Notes: generated from the sequence alone by a model not told the origin. Positions 31,200 through 40,849 are shown, numbered from the stretch's first letter. The stretch: 64,000 nt of DNA from Desulfobulbus elongatus DSM 2908 (GCF_000621145.1 NZ_JHZB01000014.1:1-64000); one strand, 5' to 3'. A program made the numbers and translations.

Positions 31200-32771
31200 A
31201 TGGCACGAGATCTTCGTCAGGCGGTGGAACTGATCAAGTCATTCGAGGGCATTTCGGACGGCGATCCGGCCACGGTGAACCTCGATCCCTATCTGTGCCC
31301 CGCCGGCTACTGGACCATCGGCTGGGGCCATGTGGTGATCGACCCGCGCGGCAAGATGCTCAAGGGCGCGGAAAACAGGGAATCGGCCCGCGCCGTCTAT
31401 CCCGATGGCATCACCAGGGCCGAGGCCGACGTGCTGCTGGACGACGATGTCCGCCGCTTCGCCGCCGGCGTCGAGCGGCTCGTCAAGGTTCCGGTCGGCG
31501 ACAACCAGTTCTGCGCCCTGATCAGCTTCGCCTACAACGTTGGCATCGGCGCCCTGGAGAAATCGACCCTGCTCCGCCTGTTGAACGAGGGCGCCCTCGA
31601 TCAGGTGCCGGCCCAGATGCTGCGCTGGACCAAATCGGGCGGCAAGGAGCTGGCGGGGCTCAAGCGCCGGCGCGAGGCCGAGGCGCAGTTGTGGCAAACG
31701 GTGGCCGTTGCCGCAGCCGGTGCCCCTTGCGGCGAAGGGGCGGGGACCGCCCCGGCCGAACATCGGGGCGAACCCGTGCTTGCCAAGGATGGCACCATGC
31801 TGTTTCTGACCAATCGGTATCCTGCGGGGCCCCTGCAAACCGATCCGGGGCGGGCGTTTGTCTTCGATCTGCACAACAATGCCCCCTCGAACGTGGTGTT
31901 CGCCTGCCGGCGCGACGCCGACGGCGCCATCACCACCATCGGCCGCGATCAGTTCATGCTGGAGCTGAAACAATCGCCCTACCGGCAACTGCTGTTTTAC
32001 ATCCACGGCTACTCCAACCTGCCCGAGGACGTGTTCAAGGCCGCCGGCGAATTTCAGCAACTCTGCAACGACAGGAACAACCGGGAAGTGCTGATCATTC
32101 CGGTGATCTGGCCCTGCGACAACGATTTCGGCATCGTCAAGGACTACTGGGACGATCAGAAGGCGGCGGATGCCAGCGCCACCTCCTTCGCCCGCGCCCT
32201 GCAACGGTTCGTCGAGTGGCGCAATTCCGCCAGCAACGACCCGGAAAACGATCCCTGCCTCAAGCGGATCAATGTCCTGGCGCATTCCATGGGCAACCGG
32301 GTGCTGCGCGAAGCCCTGTCCGCCTGGGACAGGTACGACCTGGCCGACGGCGTGCCCCTGCTGTTCCGCAACACCTTCCTGGTGGCGGCGGACATCGAGA
32401 ACGAGTCCATTCATCGCGGTGAACGGGGCCAGCTCATCTGCGACGCCTCGCGCAATGTCGTCGTCTACTTCGCTTCCGACGACATGGCCCTGCGCAGCAG
32501 CAAGGCGGCCAACCTGAAAAACAAGATCGCCTCCCGCCGGCTCGGCCACAGCGGCCCGGAGGACATGCACCTGACGCCGAACAACGTCTACGCCGTGGAC
32601 TGCGACGACGTCAACAATGTCTACGACTTCCCCAAGGGACACAGCTATTTCCGCAGCGGCAGGACACCGGGCCGGGCTGGCGTGGTCTTCGACCATATCT
32701 TCGAGTGTCTGCGCACCGGCCGCGTTTTCCCCGAGGATCCGGACCGGCGGACCACGATTCTGCGCGAATAG
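31200..32771 (+). CDS. Fusion of a GH24 phage-type lysozyme with an alpha/beta hydrolase (DUF900-like)
   Basis: 523 residues. Residues 1-165 are a T4/lambdoid-type muramidase: catalytic Glu in IKSFEG, the GYWTIGWGH motif with its conserved Thr, and ALISFAYNVGIGALEKSTLLRLLN. After a linker, residues ~195-520 form an alpha/beta hydrolase of the DUF900 type: MLFLTNR start, FYIHGYSN for the oxyanion region, NVLAHSMGN with the nucleophilic Ser in the elbow, and a late GHSYFRS providing a candidate His. There is no signal peptide or membrane helix. A peptidoglycan-cutting domain joined to a lipase/esterase-like domain recalls dual-activity antibacterial effectors, but no secretion system or immunity gene is adjacent. 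GGAGG precedes the ATG. Confidence 0.8.
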   Translation: MARDLRQAVELIKSFEGISDGDPATVNLDPYLCPAGYWTIGWGHVVIDPRGKMLKGAENRESARAVYPDGITRAEADVLLDDDVRRFAAGVERLVKVPVGDNQFCALISFAYNVGIGALEKSTLLRLLNEGALDQVPAQMLRWTKSGGKELAGLKRRREAEAQLWQTVAVAAAGAPCGEGAGTAPAEHRGEPVLAKDGTMLFLTNRYPAGPLQTDPGRAFVFDLHNNAPSNVVFACRRDADGAITTIGRDQFMLELKQSPYRQLLFYIHGYSNLPEDVFKAAGEFQQLCNDRNNREVLIIPVIWPCDNDFGIVKDYWDDQKAADASATSFARALQRFVEWRNSASNDPENDPCLKRINVLAHSMGNRVLREALSAWDRYDLADGVPLLFRNTFLVAADIENESIHRGERGQLICDASRNVVVYFASDDMALRSSKAANLKNKIASRRLGHSGPEDMHLTPNNVYAVDCDDVNNVYDFPKGHSYFRSGRTPGRAGVVFDHIFECLRTGRVFPEDPDRRTTILRE

Positions 32772-32905
32772 GCCGTGTTTCATTCACCCCGGCGTCCGAC
32801 CCGGCATCCCGGTCCATCCTCCGGGATGCCGTTTTGTTGTGGTGCGGCTTCCCCTGTCGATCGACGACCGGCGCCGGGCCGGCGACGGAATACTGGAGAC
32901 AACCG

Positions 32906-33511
32906 ATGATGATTGTACTGATTGTGGCGCATCCCCGGGAGAGGAGCTTCAACCATGCCATTGCCCGGACAGCGGCGGACCGGTTGCGGGCCAACGGCCA
33001 TGCGGTCATGGAACATGACCTGTACCGGGAGGGATTCGATCCCCTGTTGCCCGGTGGCGAGATTCCGCGCGGCGCCTCCCTGCCGCCGCTGGTTGCGCGC
33101 CACTGCGCCGAGATTGCCGAGGCCGACGGCATTGTCATCGTTCATCCCAACTGGTGGGGCATGCCGCCGGCCATTTTGAAAGGATGGGTGGATCGGGTTC
33201 TCCGGCCGGGGGTGGCCTACGAATTCGTGGCCGGCGATTCCGGCGAGGGCGTGCCGGTGGGCCTGCTCAAGGCCCGCGCCGCCCTGGTGTTCAACACCTC
33301 GAACACCGAGGCCGAGCGCGAGCGCACGGTGTTCGGCGATCCCTTGGAAACCATCTGGAAAAACTGCATCTTTGGCCTCTGCGGCGTGCGCGGGTTCCAG
33401 CGTCGAACCTTCGGTGTCGTGGTGACCGGCAGCGAGGCCCAGCGGGCCGCGTGGCTGGCGGAGGTCGAGGCCATCGTCGACAGCCATTTCCCGGCGGTGC
33501 AGCGACACTGA
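32906..33511 (+). CDS. NAD(P)H:quinone reductase-like flavoprotein (flavodoxin fold)
   Basis: 201 residues matching the KefF/MdaB/NQO family. The start MIVLIVAHPRERSFNHAIA is the phosphate-binding strand-loop; IVIVHPNWWGMPPAILKGWVDRVLRPGVAYEF contains the FMN/FAD-contacting WWGxPAxLKGWxDRV motif. Likely role is two-electron reduction of quinones or electrophiles in the cytoplasm. CTGGAG lies upstream; ATG codons at 32906 and 32909 are equivalent. No K+ channel partner (KefC) is adjacent. Confidence 0.82.
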   Translation: MMIVLIVAHPRERSFNHAIARTAADRLRANGHAVMEHDLYREGFDPLLPGGEIPRGASLPPLVARHCAEIAEADGIVIVHPNWWGMPPAILKGWVDRVLRPGVAYEFVAGDSGEGVPVGLLKARAALVFNTSNTEAERERTVFGDPLETIWKNCIFGLCGVRGFQRRTFGVVVTGSEAQRAAWLAEVEAIVDSHFPAVQRH

Positions 33512-33711
33512 AATCGGCCGGGATCGTTTCGCCGCCCGGGCGATGGTCGTCCGGCTGGCCCGCGGGAGGCAGCGTTCTTTTGTCGTTGTTGCGGACGGCT
33601 GTCTGCTCCTGCGCCGAACAGCCGCGCTCTATGCGCGCCGCGTCGGTCCCAGCGCCAGCCGCTGCCTTGCCGCCAGGACATCCAGCCAATTTTCCGGCGT
33701 GGCGGCCGGGG

Positions 33712-35466
33712 TCATATCGGCGCTGCGACGAGCGGCGGGTCGACCGGGAGTTCGTGGATGTACAGCACGCTGCCGGGCAGGGCCTTGGCGTGATGCTTGG
33801 CGATGGAGGCCTCCTCGGAGAGATCGATGTGGCAGCGCCAGGGAGAGGGATGGATGATCACCGCTCCGGCCGACAGGGTCATCTGCCCGTATTGCCGTTC
33901 GCGGCCTTCGCGGTCGGTGGTGGTGATCACGCAGCCGATGTGGCCGTTGTACAGGCCGCCGATGCTGTCGTCGAACTGCCGCAGTATCCGCTCCACCTTG
34001 TGCTGCCAATCGTCGCTGCGGAAGATGACCACGAAATCGTCGCCGCCGATATGGCCGATGAAGTCGATCTGGTCGTCGATATTGGCTGTCAGCAGGTCGG
34101 AGACGAAACGGATCACCATGTCGCCCCGGCTGAAGCCGAAGAAATCGTTGAAGGGTTTGAAGTTGTCGAGATCGAAATAGCAGACGGTGAAGGGTATGTT
34201 CTGGCGGAACAGCTTCTGGAGCTGTTGCTGGATGGGTACGTTGCCGGGCAGCAGGGTCAGGGGATTGGCGTGGCGGGCGCGGCTGACCTGGAGCTTGGTG
34301 ATCTCGTGGAGCAGGTCGATCAGGCGGCCCTTGCCCGCCAGCCGGCAGTCGTCCAGGATGATGAACTCGTCGGTGTGGATGTCGAGCGAGGTGGTGAGGC
34401 GGTAGCTGACTTCCTCCAGCGGCAGTTTCTTGTCCACCTGCAGAATGTTCCGGTTCATGAAGCGGAGGATCGGCTGCTTGCCGTACAGTTCCTTGCCGTA
34501 GAGGCTGGCATAGAGATTCATGAATTCCCGGCGCAGCACCAGGCCGAGCACCTCGGTTTCGTGGACGACCACGATCGACTCCAGCTCCGGCGTCGAGGTG
34601 AACAGGTCGCCGACCTCCCGGACCATGGCCTCGGCCTGCACGGACACCACCGGCCGGGTCAGCATCTCCACCGTCGGCGCCTCGTCCTCCTCGGCGACCC
34701 GCACCTCCTTGCGAAACAGTTTCGAGGAAATGGCCACCGGCGGCAGTTCCACGGGGCGGCTGAAATAGTAGCCCTGGAGCATCTCCACCCCGATCTTGCG
34801 CAGGGTGGCGTACTCGTTGCCGGTTTCCACCCCTTCGGTGATCACCCTGCATCCCAGGGCGGTGGCGGTCTTGAGGATGGTGCTGACGAATTGCTGCTTG
34901 GTGCGGTCCTGGTCGACGCCGTGGATGAAGTGGCGGTCGATCTTGACGATGTCCGGCCGGATCTCCGACCAGAGCTTCAGGCCCGAATAGCCGGCGCCGA
35001 GATCGTCCAGCGCCACCCGGAACCCCATCTCCCGGTAGTGGACCATGGCCTGCTGCATCAGATGCACATCCTCCACCGGGTGGGTTTCGGTCAGTTCGAT
35101 GATCAGCTGGGAGGGAGTGAGGCCGGCCTGTTCGATGAGTTCCAGGGTCTGCCCCTCGCGGAAATGCTCGTGGACCAGGCTGAAGGGATCGACATTGATG
35201 AACAGCCGTCCCGGCAGGCCCAGTTGGGCAAAGCGCTTGATCACCGCCTGCCGGCAGAGCAGGTCGAGTTCCGCCAGGAGGCCGGTTCTGGCCGCCGCCT
35301 CGAACAGGCGGGTGGGGGCGTGCAGCACGGTGTTCACCGGGCCGCGAATCAATCCCTCGTAACCGTAAATCTGCCGGGTCCGGATATGGATGATCGGCTG
35401 GAAATGCACGCGGACATCCTGACGCCGGATGACCGCGCGCAGCAACTCTTCTGTTTTCTGGTCCAT
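33712..35466 (-). CDS. c-di-GMP signalling protein: EAL domain, CBS pair, GGDEF domain
   Basis: 584 residues without membrane helices. The N-terminal EAL domain (to about 240) has EGLIRGP in place of EALxR. It keeps the catalytic set: NVDP, ELTE, DDLGAGYSG (for DDFG), VKIDR and EGVET. CBS-like repeats lie at about 260-400 (VSVQAEAMVREVGDLFTSTPELESIVVVHE). The C-terminal GGDEF domain reads IGGDDFVVIF, a conservative change that often keeps activity. It could act as a phosphodiesterase, as a cyclase, or as a switch controlled by a nucleotide bound to the CBS pair. No good ribosome site precedes the ATG at 35466. Confidence 0.85.
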   Translation of the reverse strand: MDQKTEELLRAVIRRQDVRVHFQPIIHIRTRQIYGYEGLIRGPVNTVLHAPTRLFEAAARTGLLAELDLLCRQAVIKRFAQLGLPGRLFINVDPFSLVHEHFREGQTLELIEQAGLTPSQLIIELTETHPVEDVHLMQQAMVHYREMGFRVALDDLGAGYSGLKLWSEIRPDIVKIDRHFIHGVDQDRTKQQFVSTILKTATALGCRVITEGVETGNEYATLRKIGVEMLQGYYFSRPVELPPVAISSKLFRKEVRVAEEDEAPTVEMLTRPVVSVQAEAMVREVGDLFTSTPELESIVVVHETEVLGLVLRREFMNLYASLYGKELYGKQPILRFMNRNILQVDKKLPLEEVSYRLTTSLDIHTDEFIILDDCRLAGKGRLIDLLHEITKLQVSRARHANPLTLLPGNVPIQQQLQKLFRQNIPFTVCYFDLDNFKPFNDFFGFSRGDMVIRFVSDLLTANIDDQIDFIGHIGGDDFVVIFRSDDWQHKVERILRQFDDSIGGLYNGHIGCVITTTDREGRERQYGQMTLSAGAVIIHPSPWRCHIDLSEEASIAKHHAKALPGSVLYIHELPVDPPLVAAPI

Positions 35467-35684
35467 GGGTTCTGTCGATCGTCGCCGGAATGCGTCGGCT
35501 GAAGGTCCTGGTACGAAGGGATTGTGGCGGGATGCTCGCTCCTGCCGTTTCCCTTGTATCGGGATTGCGTTACGATGGGATTAAAAATGCGTTTGTTTTG
35601 GATTGGCCGCGGTGCCGGAAGAAGGCGCGGAACGGGACCGGAACGACGCGGGGGAGCGGTGCGGCGACGGGAGGCCGGCAGGGA

Positions 35685-35714
35685 CCGGACGAATGGGAGC
35701 GCCCATTCGTCCGG
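35685..35714 (-). terminator. Strong hairpin after the chemotaxis receptor gene
   Basis: A 13-bp perfect stem (CCGGACGAATGGG pairing with CCCATTCGTCCGG) with a 4-base loop, lying 15 bases beyond the receptor's stop. It has no T-run, so termination by itself is uncertain. Confidence 0.45.
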
Positions 35715-35728
35715 GGGGCGAAGAAAGG

Positions 35729-37396
35729 TCAGACCTTGAACCGCTGGACCAGTTTTTCGAGTTCAACCGCTAGTTCCGCCAGTCCCTGCGCGCTCTGCAG
35801 GACCTGATTGCTGCCGGCGCCGACCTGGCCGGACTGCTGGTTGATGCCGGCGATGTCCCGGGTGATGTCGGCGATGACCACCGTGGATTGCGCCACGTTT
35901 TCGTTGACCTCGGCAATGCCCTGCGAGGCCTGGGCGATATTGCCGGCTATTTCGCCGGTGGCGGCGGACTGTTCCTCGACCGCAGTGGCTATCCCGTTGA
36001 TGACGTTGTTGATCTCGGCGATGATTCCCGAGATGTGCTCGATGTCCTCGACCGTGGTGGCGGTGGTGGCCTGCATTTCGCCGATCTGGTTCTTGATGTC
36101 GATGGTGGCTTCGGCGGTCTGGCGGGCCAACTCCTTGATTTCGTTGGCGACCACCGCAAAACCCTTGCCCGCCTCGCCCGCCCGCGCCGCCTCGATGGTG
36201 GCATTGAGGGCGAGCAGATTGGTCTGTTCCGAAATCTCGGTGATGGTTTCGGTCACCCGGCCGATTTTCCTGGCCGATTCGCCAAGCGCGGCCATTTTTT
36301 CGGACGCCAGCCGCGACTGCCTGACCGCACCTTCGGAAATGGAGCGGGCTTTCTCGGCGTTCTGGGCGATTTCGCCCACGGTGGCGGTCATCTCCTCGGC
36401 CGAGGAGGCTACCATGTTGACGTTGCCGGTCGACTGTTCCATGGCAGCCGATACGGACTGGATATTGGTGCTCATTTCCTCGGTGGCCGTGGCGACGGTG
36501 GCGGCCTTGTCCGCCGTGTCCTCGGCGGCGACGGAGAGTTGTCTGGAGACGGCGGCGAGTTCGTTGGACGAGTTCGCCAAGCGCTTCACCCCGCCGACGA
36601 TTTCCCTAATCATGCCTCCCAGTTGCCCCACCATGGTGTTGAGCGATGCGGCCATCAGGCCGATTTCATCCTGCTGCCTGAGATGCAGTTTGACGGTGAA
36701 ATCGCCCTTGGCCATGGTCTCGGCCAGAGCCGAGGCCCTGTGCACCGGGCCGGTGATCGAGCGGACGATGAAGAAGGCCAGAAGTACGCTGAGGACCAGG
36801 GCCGAGAGGAGGATCGTCGCGGTTATCCGGGTGGCGAGGGTCGCCATGCCCGCCGCCCTTTTTCCCGCATCCTGGGCCAGCTCGGTCTGCAGGCGAATCA
36901 GGTCCTCGGCGATGTTCAGATAGGTGGCCTGGATCTGCCGGTAGTCGCCCAGCAGGAGCGTCTTGGCCTGGAGCGTTTGCCCGTCGGTGATGAACTTGAC
37001 GATGGCATCGAGGTGCCGGGAAAAAACGGGGCGAATGTCGGTGATGATGCTTTTCACCAGTGCCGCGCCCTTTTCGTCGGTGACGGATGCGGTGAGTTTT
37101 TCCAGCAGCCCGCTGGCACTTTTCCGTGCTTCGGCTACCCGCTCCAATTCGGTTCGCCGACGCCCGCTGTCGTCGTCGAGGAGCAGGTTGCGAACCGCAC
37201 GGGCCACGACGTTGATGTCGCGGATGAGCGCGTTGGCTTGCTCGACCTTGACCATCCGGTCCGTGACCAGCAGGTCGATTTCATGATGCAACTCCTTGAT
37301 CTCCTTGATGCTGTATCCACCGACCAGGAGCATGAGCGCCAGCAGCGCGCCAAAGCCGAGGCTCAGTCGTGTTCCGATTTTCAGATTGTTCAACAT
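35729..37396 (-). CDS. Methyl-accepting chemotaxis protein
   Basis: 555 residues: membrane helix at about 10-30, a ~150-residue periplasmic four-helix-bundle-like sensor region, second helix at about 190-212, and a HAMP domain ([25 protein letters not shown]). The long cytoplasmic coiled coil has the CheA/CheW-binding tip [31 protein letters not shown]. Ligand is unknown. AAGGAGA precedes the ATG at 37396. No other chemotaxis gene is nearby, so it is an orphan receptor. Confidence 0.93.
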   Translation of the reverse strand: MLNNLKIGTRLSLGFGALLALMLLVGGYSIKEIKELHHEIDLLVTDRMVKVEQANALIRDINVVARAVRNLLLDDDSGRRRTELERVAEARKSASGLLEKLTASVTDEKGAALVKSIITDIRPVFSRHLDAIVKFITDGQTLQAKTLLLGDYRQIQATYLNIAEDLIRLQTELAQDAGKRAAGMATLATRITATILLSALVLSVLLAFFIVRSITGPVHRASALAETMAKGDFTVKLHLRQQDEIGLMAASLNTMVGQLGGMIREIVGGVKRLANSSNELAAVSRQLSVAAEDTADKAATVATATEEMSTNIQSVSAAMEQSTGNVNMVASSAEEMTATVGEIAQNAEKARSISEGAVRQSRLASEKMAALGESARKIGRVTETITEISEQTNLLALNATIEAARAGEAGKGFAVVANEIKELARQTAEATIDIKNQIGEMQATTATTVEDIEHISGIIAEINNVINGIATAVEEQSAATGEIAGNIAQASQGIAEVNENVAQSTVVIADITRDIAGINQQSGQVGAGSNQVLQSAQGLAELAVELEKLVQRFKV

Positions 37397-37703
37397 ACGG
37401 ACTCTCCTTTGTGTTGAGGGGGACGGCAACGCGGCTTAGCCGGAAGAGCGACGCGAAGGACGCTCGAACCGGCCACACCTGTTACCAGATGTATTCACGC
37501 ACGTTTGGGGACAAATGTCAAATACGGCCCCGCGGAAATCCGGCAAGGAGATACCAAGGGCAGATGCGCGGGAAAAAGGGGGGAATCGGGGGCGCTTTTT
37601 TTGCGGAGGACGGGATGGAAGCAGGGGGAGCGGAATGGAACCCCCCTTCCCGGGGGGCATGCCGATGCCGGGAAGAGGGGGAGAGGAACGGAGGAAAGAG
37701 GGG
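37397..37703. other. Intergenic stretch between outer-membrane protein and receptor genes
   Basis: About 307 bases holding the receptor's leader and the 3' flank of the outer-membrane protein gene. It contains G/C homopolymer-rich inverted segments near 37636-37665 but no clear terminator, RNA gene or coding frame. Confidence 0.45.
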
Positions 37704-38450
37704 TCAGAAGGTGTAGGTCAGGCTGATGCCGCCGTAGACGTTGGTGTGCACGGACTCATCTGGCAGGGCGTCGTCGTCCAGGTTGTCGGCCAGATTGATA
37801 TTGGCGCCGATGCCGAAGGCCTCGGTGGCCATGTACTTCACCGAAGCGGTGAGTGTGTAGTTGAAGAAACCGCTGTCCGTACCTCCTGCGTAATACTCGG
37901 TGAAGTCGTCACCGGCATAGCTGACCAGAGCGCTCAGGCCCAGGGTGGTCTGGTCGTTGAGGTTGTAGGAGTATCCCAGGCCGGCGGTGATGTAATAATC
38001 CGAGACGACATCGATATCGTAGTAGATCTTGGTGGAGATGGCGAACCCGGCGCCAAGGTCGTAGCTGAGGCCGGCGAACAGTTCGGTGGTGTTGCTGTCG
38101 GCATCGTCGGAGGCCTCGGGGAACAGATAATGAATGATGCCGAGACTGGCGTCGACGCTCCCCAGCTTGAAGGCGTAGGAACCGGTCAGGTCGATTTCGG
38201 AAAATCTGTTGTCGTTGAGGGCGCCGTCGTAATCGTCGACGTCGTAGTTGCCCCAGACATTGAAGGCGAAACCATTGTGGGAAACATCCATGCTCGGCTG
38301 CAGGACAAAGCCGTTGTTCATGGTCAAGCCACGCCATACGTAGGCGCTGTTGGCGTCAAGGGCGGCGGTGGCGGTCGCCGCGGTTGCCTGGGGTGCGGTG
38401 GTGGCCATGGCGAGGGCGGCAAAGGCGGCCACGGAAAACAAACGTTTCAT
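37704..38450 (-). CDS. Outer-membrane beta-barrel protein (TorF family)
   Basis: 248 residues with a signal peptide (MKRLFSVAAFAALAMATTAPQATA). The mature chain consists of alternating amphipathic strands rich in Tyr, Gly and Asp (SAYVWRGLTMNNGFVLQPS, SEIDLTGSYAFKLG, ISTKIYYDIDVVSDYYITAGLGYSYNL) and ends in LTYTF, the terminal aromatic residue recognised by the BAM machinery. The YVWRGL start is typical of TorF-type putative porins. Substrate unknown. AAAGGAGAG precedes the ATG. Transcribed alone. Confidence 0.8.
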   Translation of the reverse strand: MKRLFSVAAFAALAMATTAPQATAATATAALDANSAYVWRGLTMNNGFVLQPSMDVSHNGFAFNVWGNYDVDDYDGALNDNRFSEIDLTGSYAFKLGSVDASLGIIHYLFPEASDDADSNTTELFAGLSYDLGAGFAISTKIYYDIDVVSDYYITAGLGYSYNLNDQTTLGLSALVSYAGDDFTEYYAGGTDSGFFNYTLTASVKYMATEAFGIGANINLADNLDDDALPDESVHTNVYGGISLTYTF

Positions 38451-38857
38451 ATTCTCTCCTTTTTCAATAAATGTTGCAGCGGTCCCCCGTGCGAAGAGAG
38501 TCTGGCTGTCCGGGCAGGCCGTCTTTGCACGTGGCGCAGTAGTACATGATGGTTACAATTATGCACGTATCGTGCCCTTTTTGATAGAGTTTGAGATTTT
38601 GAAAAATTAATTTATTGTTAGTATGTTGCTCGAGAAGGTCTGGGGTGAGGTGACGGAAAATCGCATTTCATGTAACATTTATGGCATAATTTTTTATGTA
38701 TATGCTCAAAAATGTAACGATGCGGGGGTGGGGGTGCGATTTTGCGCGGGGCAGGGAAAAGCGACAGGGGAAAAGAAGAGTGGCGGGGAGGGTTTCCGGC
38801 TGGAACGGCGGCCGGCCATCCCGGCTCAGGCGGGTCCGGTCAGCCGCCGAAGGGCGG
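38451..38857. other. AT-richer intergenic stretch upstream of the outer-membrane protein gene
   Basis: About 400 bases; the part around 38560-38720 is clearly AT-richer than the surroundings and probably holds the promoter region of the barrel gene. I could not define -35/-10 boxes with confidence. No gene or repeat was seen. Confidence 0.45.
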
Positions 38858-40288
38858 TCATTTCAACTCGATGATGACTTCCACGTCCGGCCAGCGTTTC
38901 GCCACCGGCTGAATCGAGGGGCGGGCGATCACCTTGCAGAACAGTTTGCTGTCGGTGGAGATCGACTCCAGATAAATCGGGGTGGTGAGGACTTCTTCGT
39001 TGATTTTTTCTTCCTTGGTGACCGGAATGGTGACCAGTACGGTGTCCGGGATCACGGTGATTTGCTTGATCTTCAGGTTGCCGGGGAGTTTGCCGATGAT
39101 CTGGGGGGTGATCGGCACATTTTTCTGCACCACGGCGGCCAGGGTCAGTTTGAGCTGCTGGGGGGAGGTGTCGAGCAGGGTGATCCCCTTGGGCAGCCGC
39201 AGGTTTTCGCTGGTGATGATGATGGTCTGGCTGCCTTTGGCCATTTTGGACAGGTCGATCTTGACACTGGGCGGGTTGTTGGCCAGGTTGTCGATCTCCG
39301 ATTTGGGGCCGGAAAGATAGAGTTTGACTTCGTTGGCTTTTTCGCCGACCAGCACCAGGTCCTCGGCCGGGGTGGTGTAGTCGATGGTTGCCGGGAGGAC
39401 GCGCTCGACCACCTCGCGTTGCGAGATGATGAGGGTCGACCAGAAGACGATGGCGATGATCAGGCTGGCGGCAATCTGGAAAATGGTTCGTTTGCGGATT
39501 TTCGGGGTGCTGTCCCGATTGAGGAAGCCCATTTCCCGCTGATGACTGACAATGGCCTTGGCGATTTCATCGGTGGTGCGCACCGGGTGCATCTCGCCGT
39601 TGACAAAGACCGAAACCTTGCCCCGCTCCTCGGAAACAACCAGGGCCAGGGCGTCGGTCTGTTCGGCGAGCCCCATGGCGGCATGGTGGCGGGTGCCGTA
39701 TTCCTCGGAAAGTCTGGTCGACTGCGACATGGGCAGCCGGACCCCGAATTGGGTCAGCTTGCCGCCTTCAATGATCACCGCGCCGTCGTGCCCCGGTGAA
39801 TTGGAATCGAAGATGCTGAGGATGAGCGGCAGGCTGGGGACGGCGTTCAGTTGATAGCCGCCTGAAATCTTGCCGTTGATCGGCTCCTTGCCGGGGAAGA
39901 CGATGATGGCGCCGCACCGTTCCTGGGCGAGCTTGACGAGGGCTTCGCCGATGAGCGCGTGCAGCGAGGTGTCCTGATCCCTGAGCCGGTGCGGCGGGAC
40001 CGAGACCGCCTTTTCCAACACCTTGCGCAGTTCCGGCTGGAAAATGATGATGAGACCGAGCACGGCCACGTTGCTGACGTTGTGGTAAATCCACTCGATG
40101 CCCTTCAGTTGGAGGGCGTTGGCCAGAATGAACACCACCAGGGCCAGGAGGATGCCGGCCATGATTTTCCATGTGCCGAGGCGGAGCAGGGTCCGGTAGA
40201 GAAAAAACAGACCGGCGGCAATCAGGAGAATGTCAAGGACTGACCGCCACGAGAGAAATTCATAAATCAGTGTGACGGCATGTGGCAT
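38858..40288 (-). CDS. cdaA: Diadenylate cyclase (CdaA type) fused to a YbbR/CdaR-like region
   Basis: 476 residues. Three N-terminal membrane helices (about 15-90) precede a DAC domain that makes c-di-AMP from two ATP. The catalytic DGA is at 168-170, and the second motif reads GTRHHAAMG (R200-H201-H202) where CdaA normally has RHR. A fourth membrane helix (about 269-289) leads to a C-terminal extracytoplasmic region (about 295-476) with YbbR-like beta units (VLPATIDYTTPAEDLVLVG; VPITPQIIGKLPGNLKI). In most bacteria the YbbR regulator CdaR is a separate gene. AAGGAA precedes the ATG. An extended -10 promoter is readable upstream. Confidence 0.85.
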   Translation of the reverse strand: MPHAVTLIYEFLSWRSVLDILLIAAGLFFLYRTLLRLGTWKIMAGILLALVVFILANALQLKGIEWIYHNVSNVAVLGLIIIFQPELRKVLEKAVSVPPHRLRDQDTSLHALIGEALVKLAQERCGAIIVFPGKEPINGKISGGYQLNAVPSLPLILSIFDSNSPGHDGAVIIEGGKLTQFGVRLPMSQSTRLSEEYGTRHHAAMGLAEQTDALALVVSEERGKVSVFVNGEMHPVRTTDEIAKAIVSHQREMGFLNRDSTPKIRKRTIFQIAASLIIAIVFWSTLIISQREVVERVLPATIDYTTPAEDLVLVGEKANEVKLYLSGPKSEIDNLANNPPSVKIDLSKMAKGSQTIIITSENLRLPKGITLLDTSPQQLKLTLAAVVQKNVPITPQIIGKLPGNLKIKQITVIPDTVLVTIPVTKEEKINEEVLTTPIYLESISTDSKLFCKVIARPSIQPVAKRWPDVEVIIELK

Positions 40289-40421
40289 GCGGTGATTCCT
40301 TGTGGTACGGAGAACGGTGCGGCATCGGTGCCCCGGTTGTCCCGCGCGGCGGGAACGCCGTTTTTCGCAGGTACAGATGCGGCGGGTCGTGCGGCTTTCG
40401 GGGCGTTTTGATTGTAAGGAC

Positions 40422-40430
40422 GATTATAAC
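40422..40430 (-). promoter_or_regulatory. cdaA: Predicted extended -10 promoter of cdaA
   Basis: On the minus strand TGTTATAAT is a perfect extended -10 (TGnTATAAT); no good -35 box lies 17 bases upstream, as is usual for this class. The leader would be about 125 bases. Confidence 0.5.
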
Positions 40431-40585
40431 AAAAACCAACCATTGAACGAAGAAAATTTCTGTATCGTTTTTGCCGGGTTATAGGTACACCTTGCCAAGG
40501 GCTGCAAGGCTTCCGCCGTCCCGCCGCCGCGCGCGGCCGATGGGGTCGCCCGGAGCGAATTCTGGGGGACGGCTGCGAAAAGAAC

Positions 40586-40613
40586 TTGCTTTTTCATGGT
40601 GCGAGGCTATTAT
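40586..40613 (+). promoter_or_regulatory. rpmB: Predicted promoter of rpmB
   Basis: TTGCTT (40586-40591), 16 bases, TATTAT (40608-40613): 4/6 and 5/6 matches to sigma70 boxes, about 40 bases before the rpmB ATG. Confidence 0.45.
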
Positions 40614-40654
40614 TCGCGGCTATTGTCAAACGATTCACCTGAGGAGAAACGATC

Positions 40655-40849
40655 ATGGCCCGTACGTGCGAAATCTGCGGCAAAGGCCCCTCGACGGGAA
40701 ACAACGTCAGCCACGCCCACAACAAGACCCGTCGTCGTTGGTTGCCCAATCTGCAAAGGGTGCGCATGCAGACCAGCAGCGGCAGTACCGTGCATGCCAA
40801 CGTCTGTACCCGTTGCATCCGTTCCGGGGCTGTCGTCAAGCCAGCCTGA
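40655..40849 (+). CDS. rpmB: Ribosomal protein bL28
   Basis: 64 residues: [33 protein letters not shown] is the bL28 signature. It has two CxxC pairs (CEIC near the start, CTRC near the end), so this is the zinc-binding (C+) form. GAGGAG precedes the ATG. It is transcribed alone or with the small gene that follows 98 bases later. Confidence 0.96.
   Translation: MARTCEICGKGPSTGNNVSHAHNKTRRRWLPNLQRVRMQTSSGSTVHANVCTRCIRSGAVVKPA

Larger units (their letters stand above)
40289..40654. other. Divergent promoter region between cdaA and rpmB
   Basis: About 366 bases holding a promoter for each direction (listed separately). No gene seen. Confidence 0.5.

Noticed and set aside
33154-35502. 782-codon plus-strand open frame
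   Set aside because: Antisense to the EAL-CBS-GGDEF gene and overlapping the quinone reductase in another frame; composition is not protein-like.
35888-37417. 509-codon plus-strand open frame
   Set aside because: Antisense to the chemotaxis receptor, whose signalling tip, HAMP domain and helices are clear.
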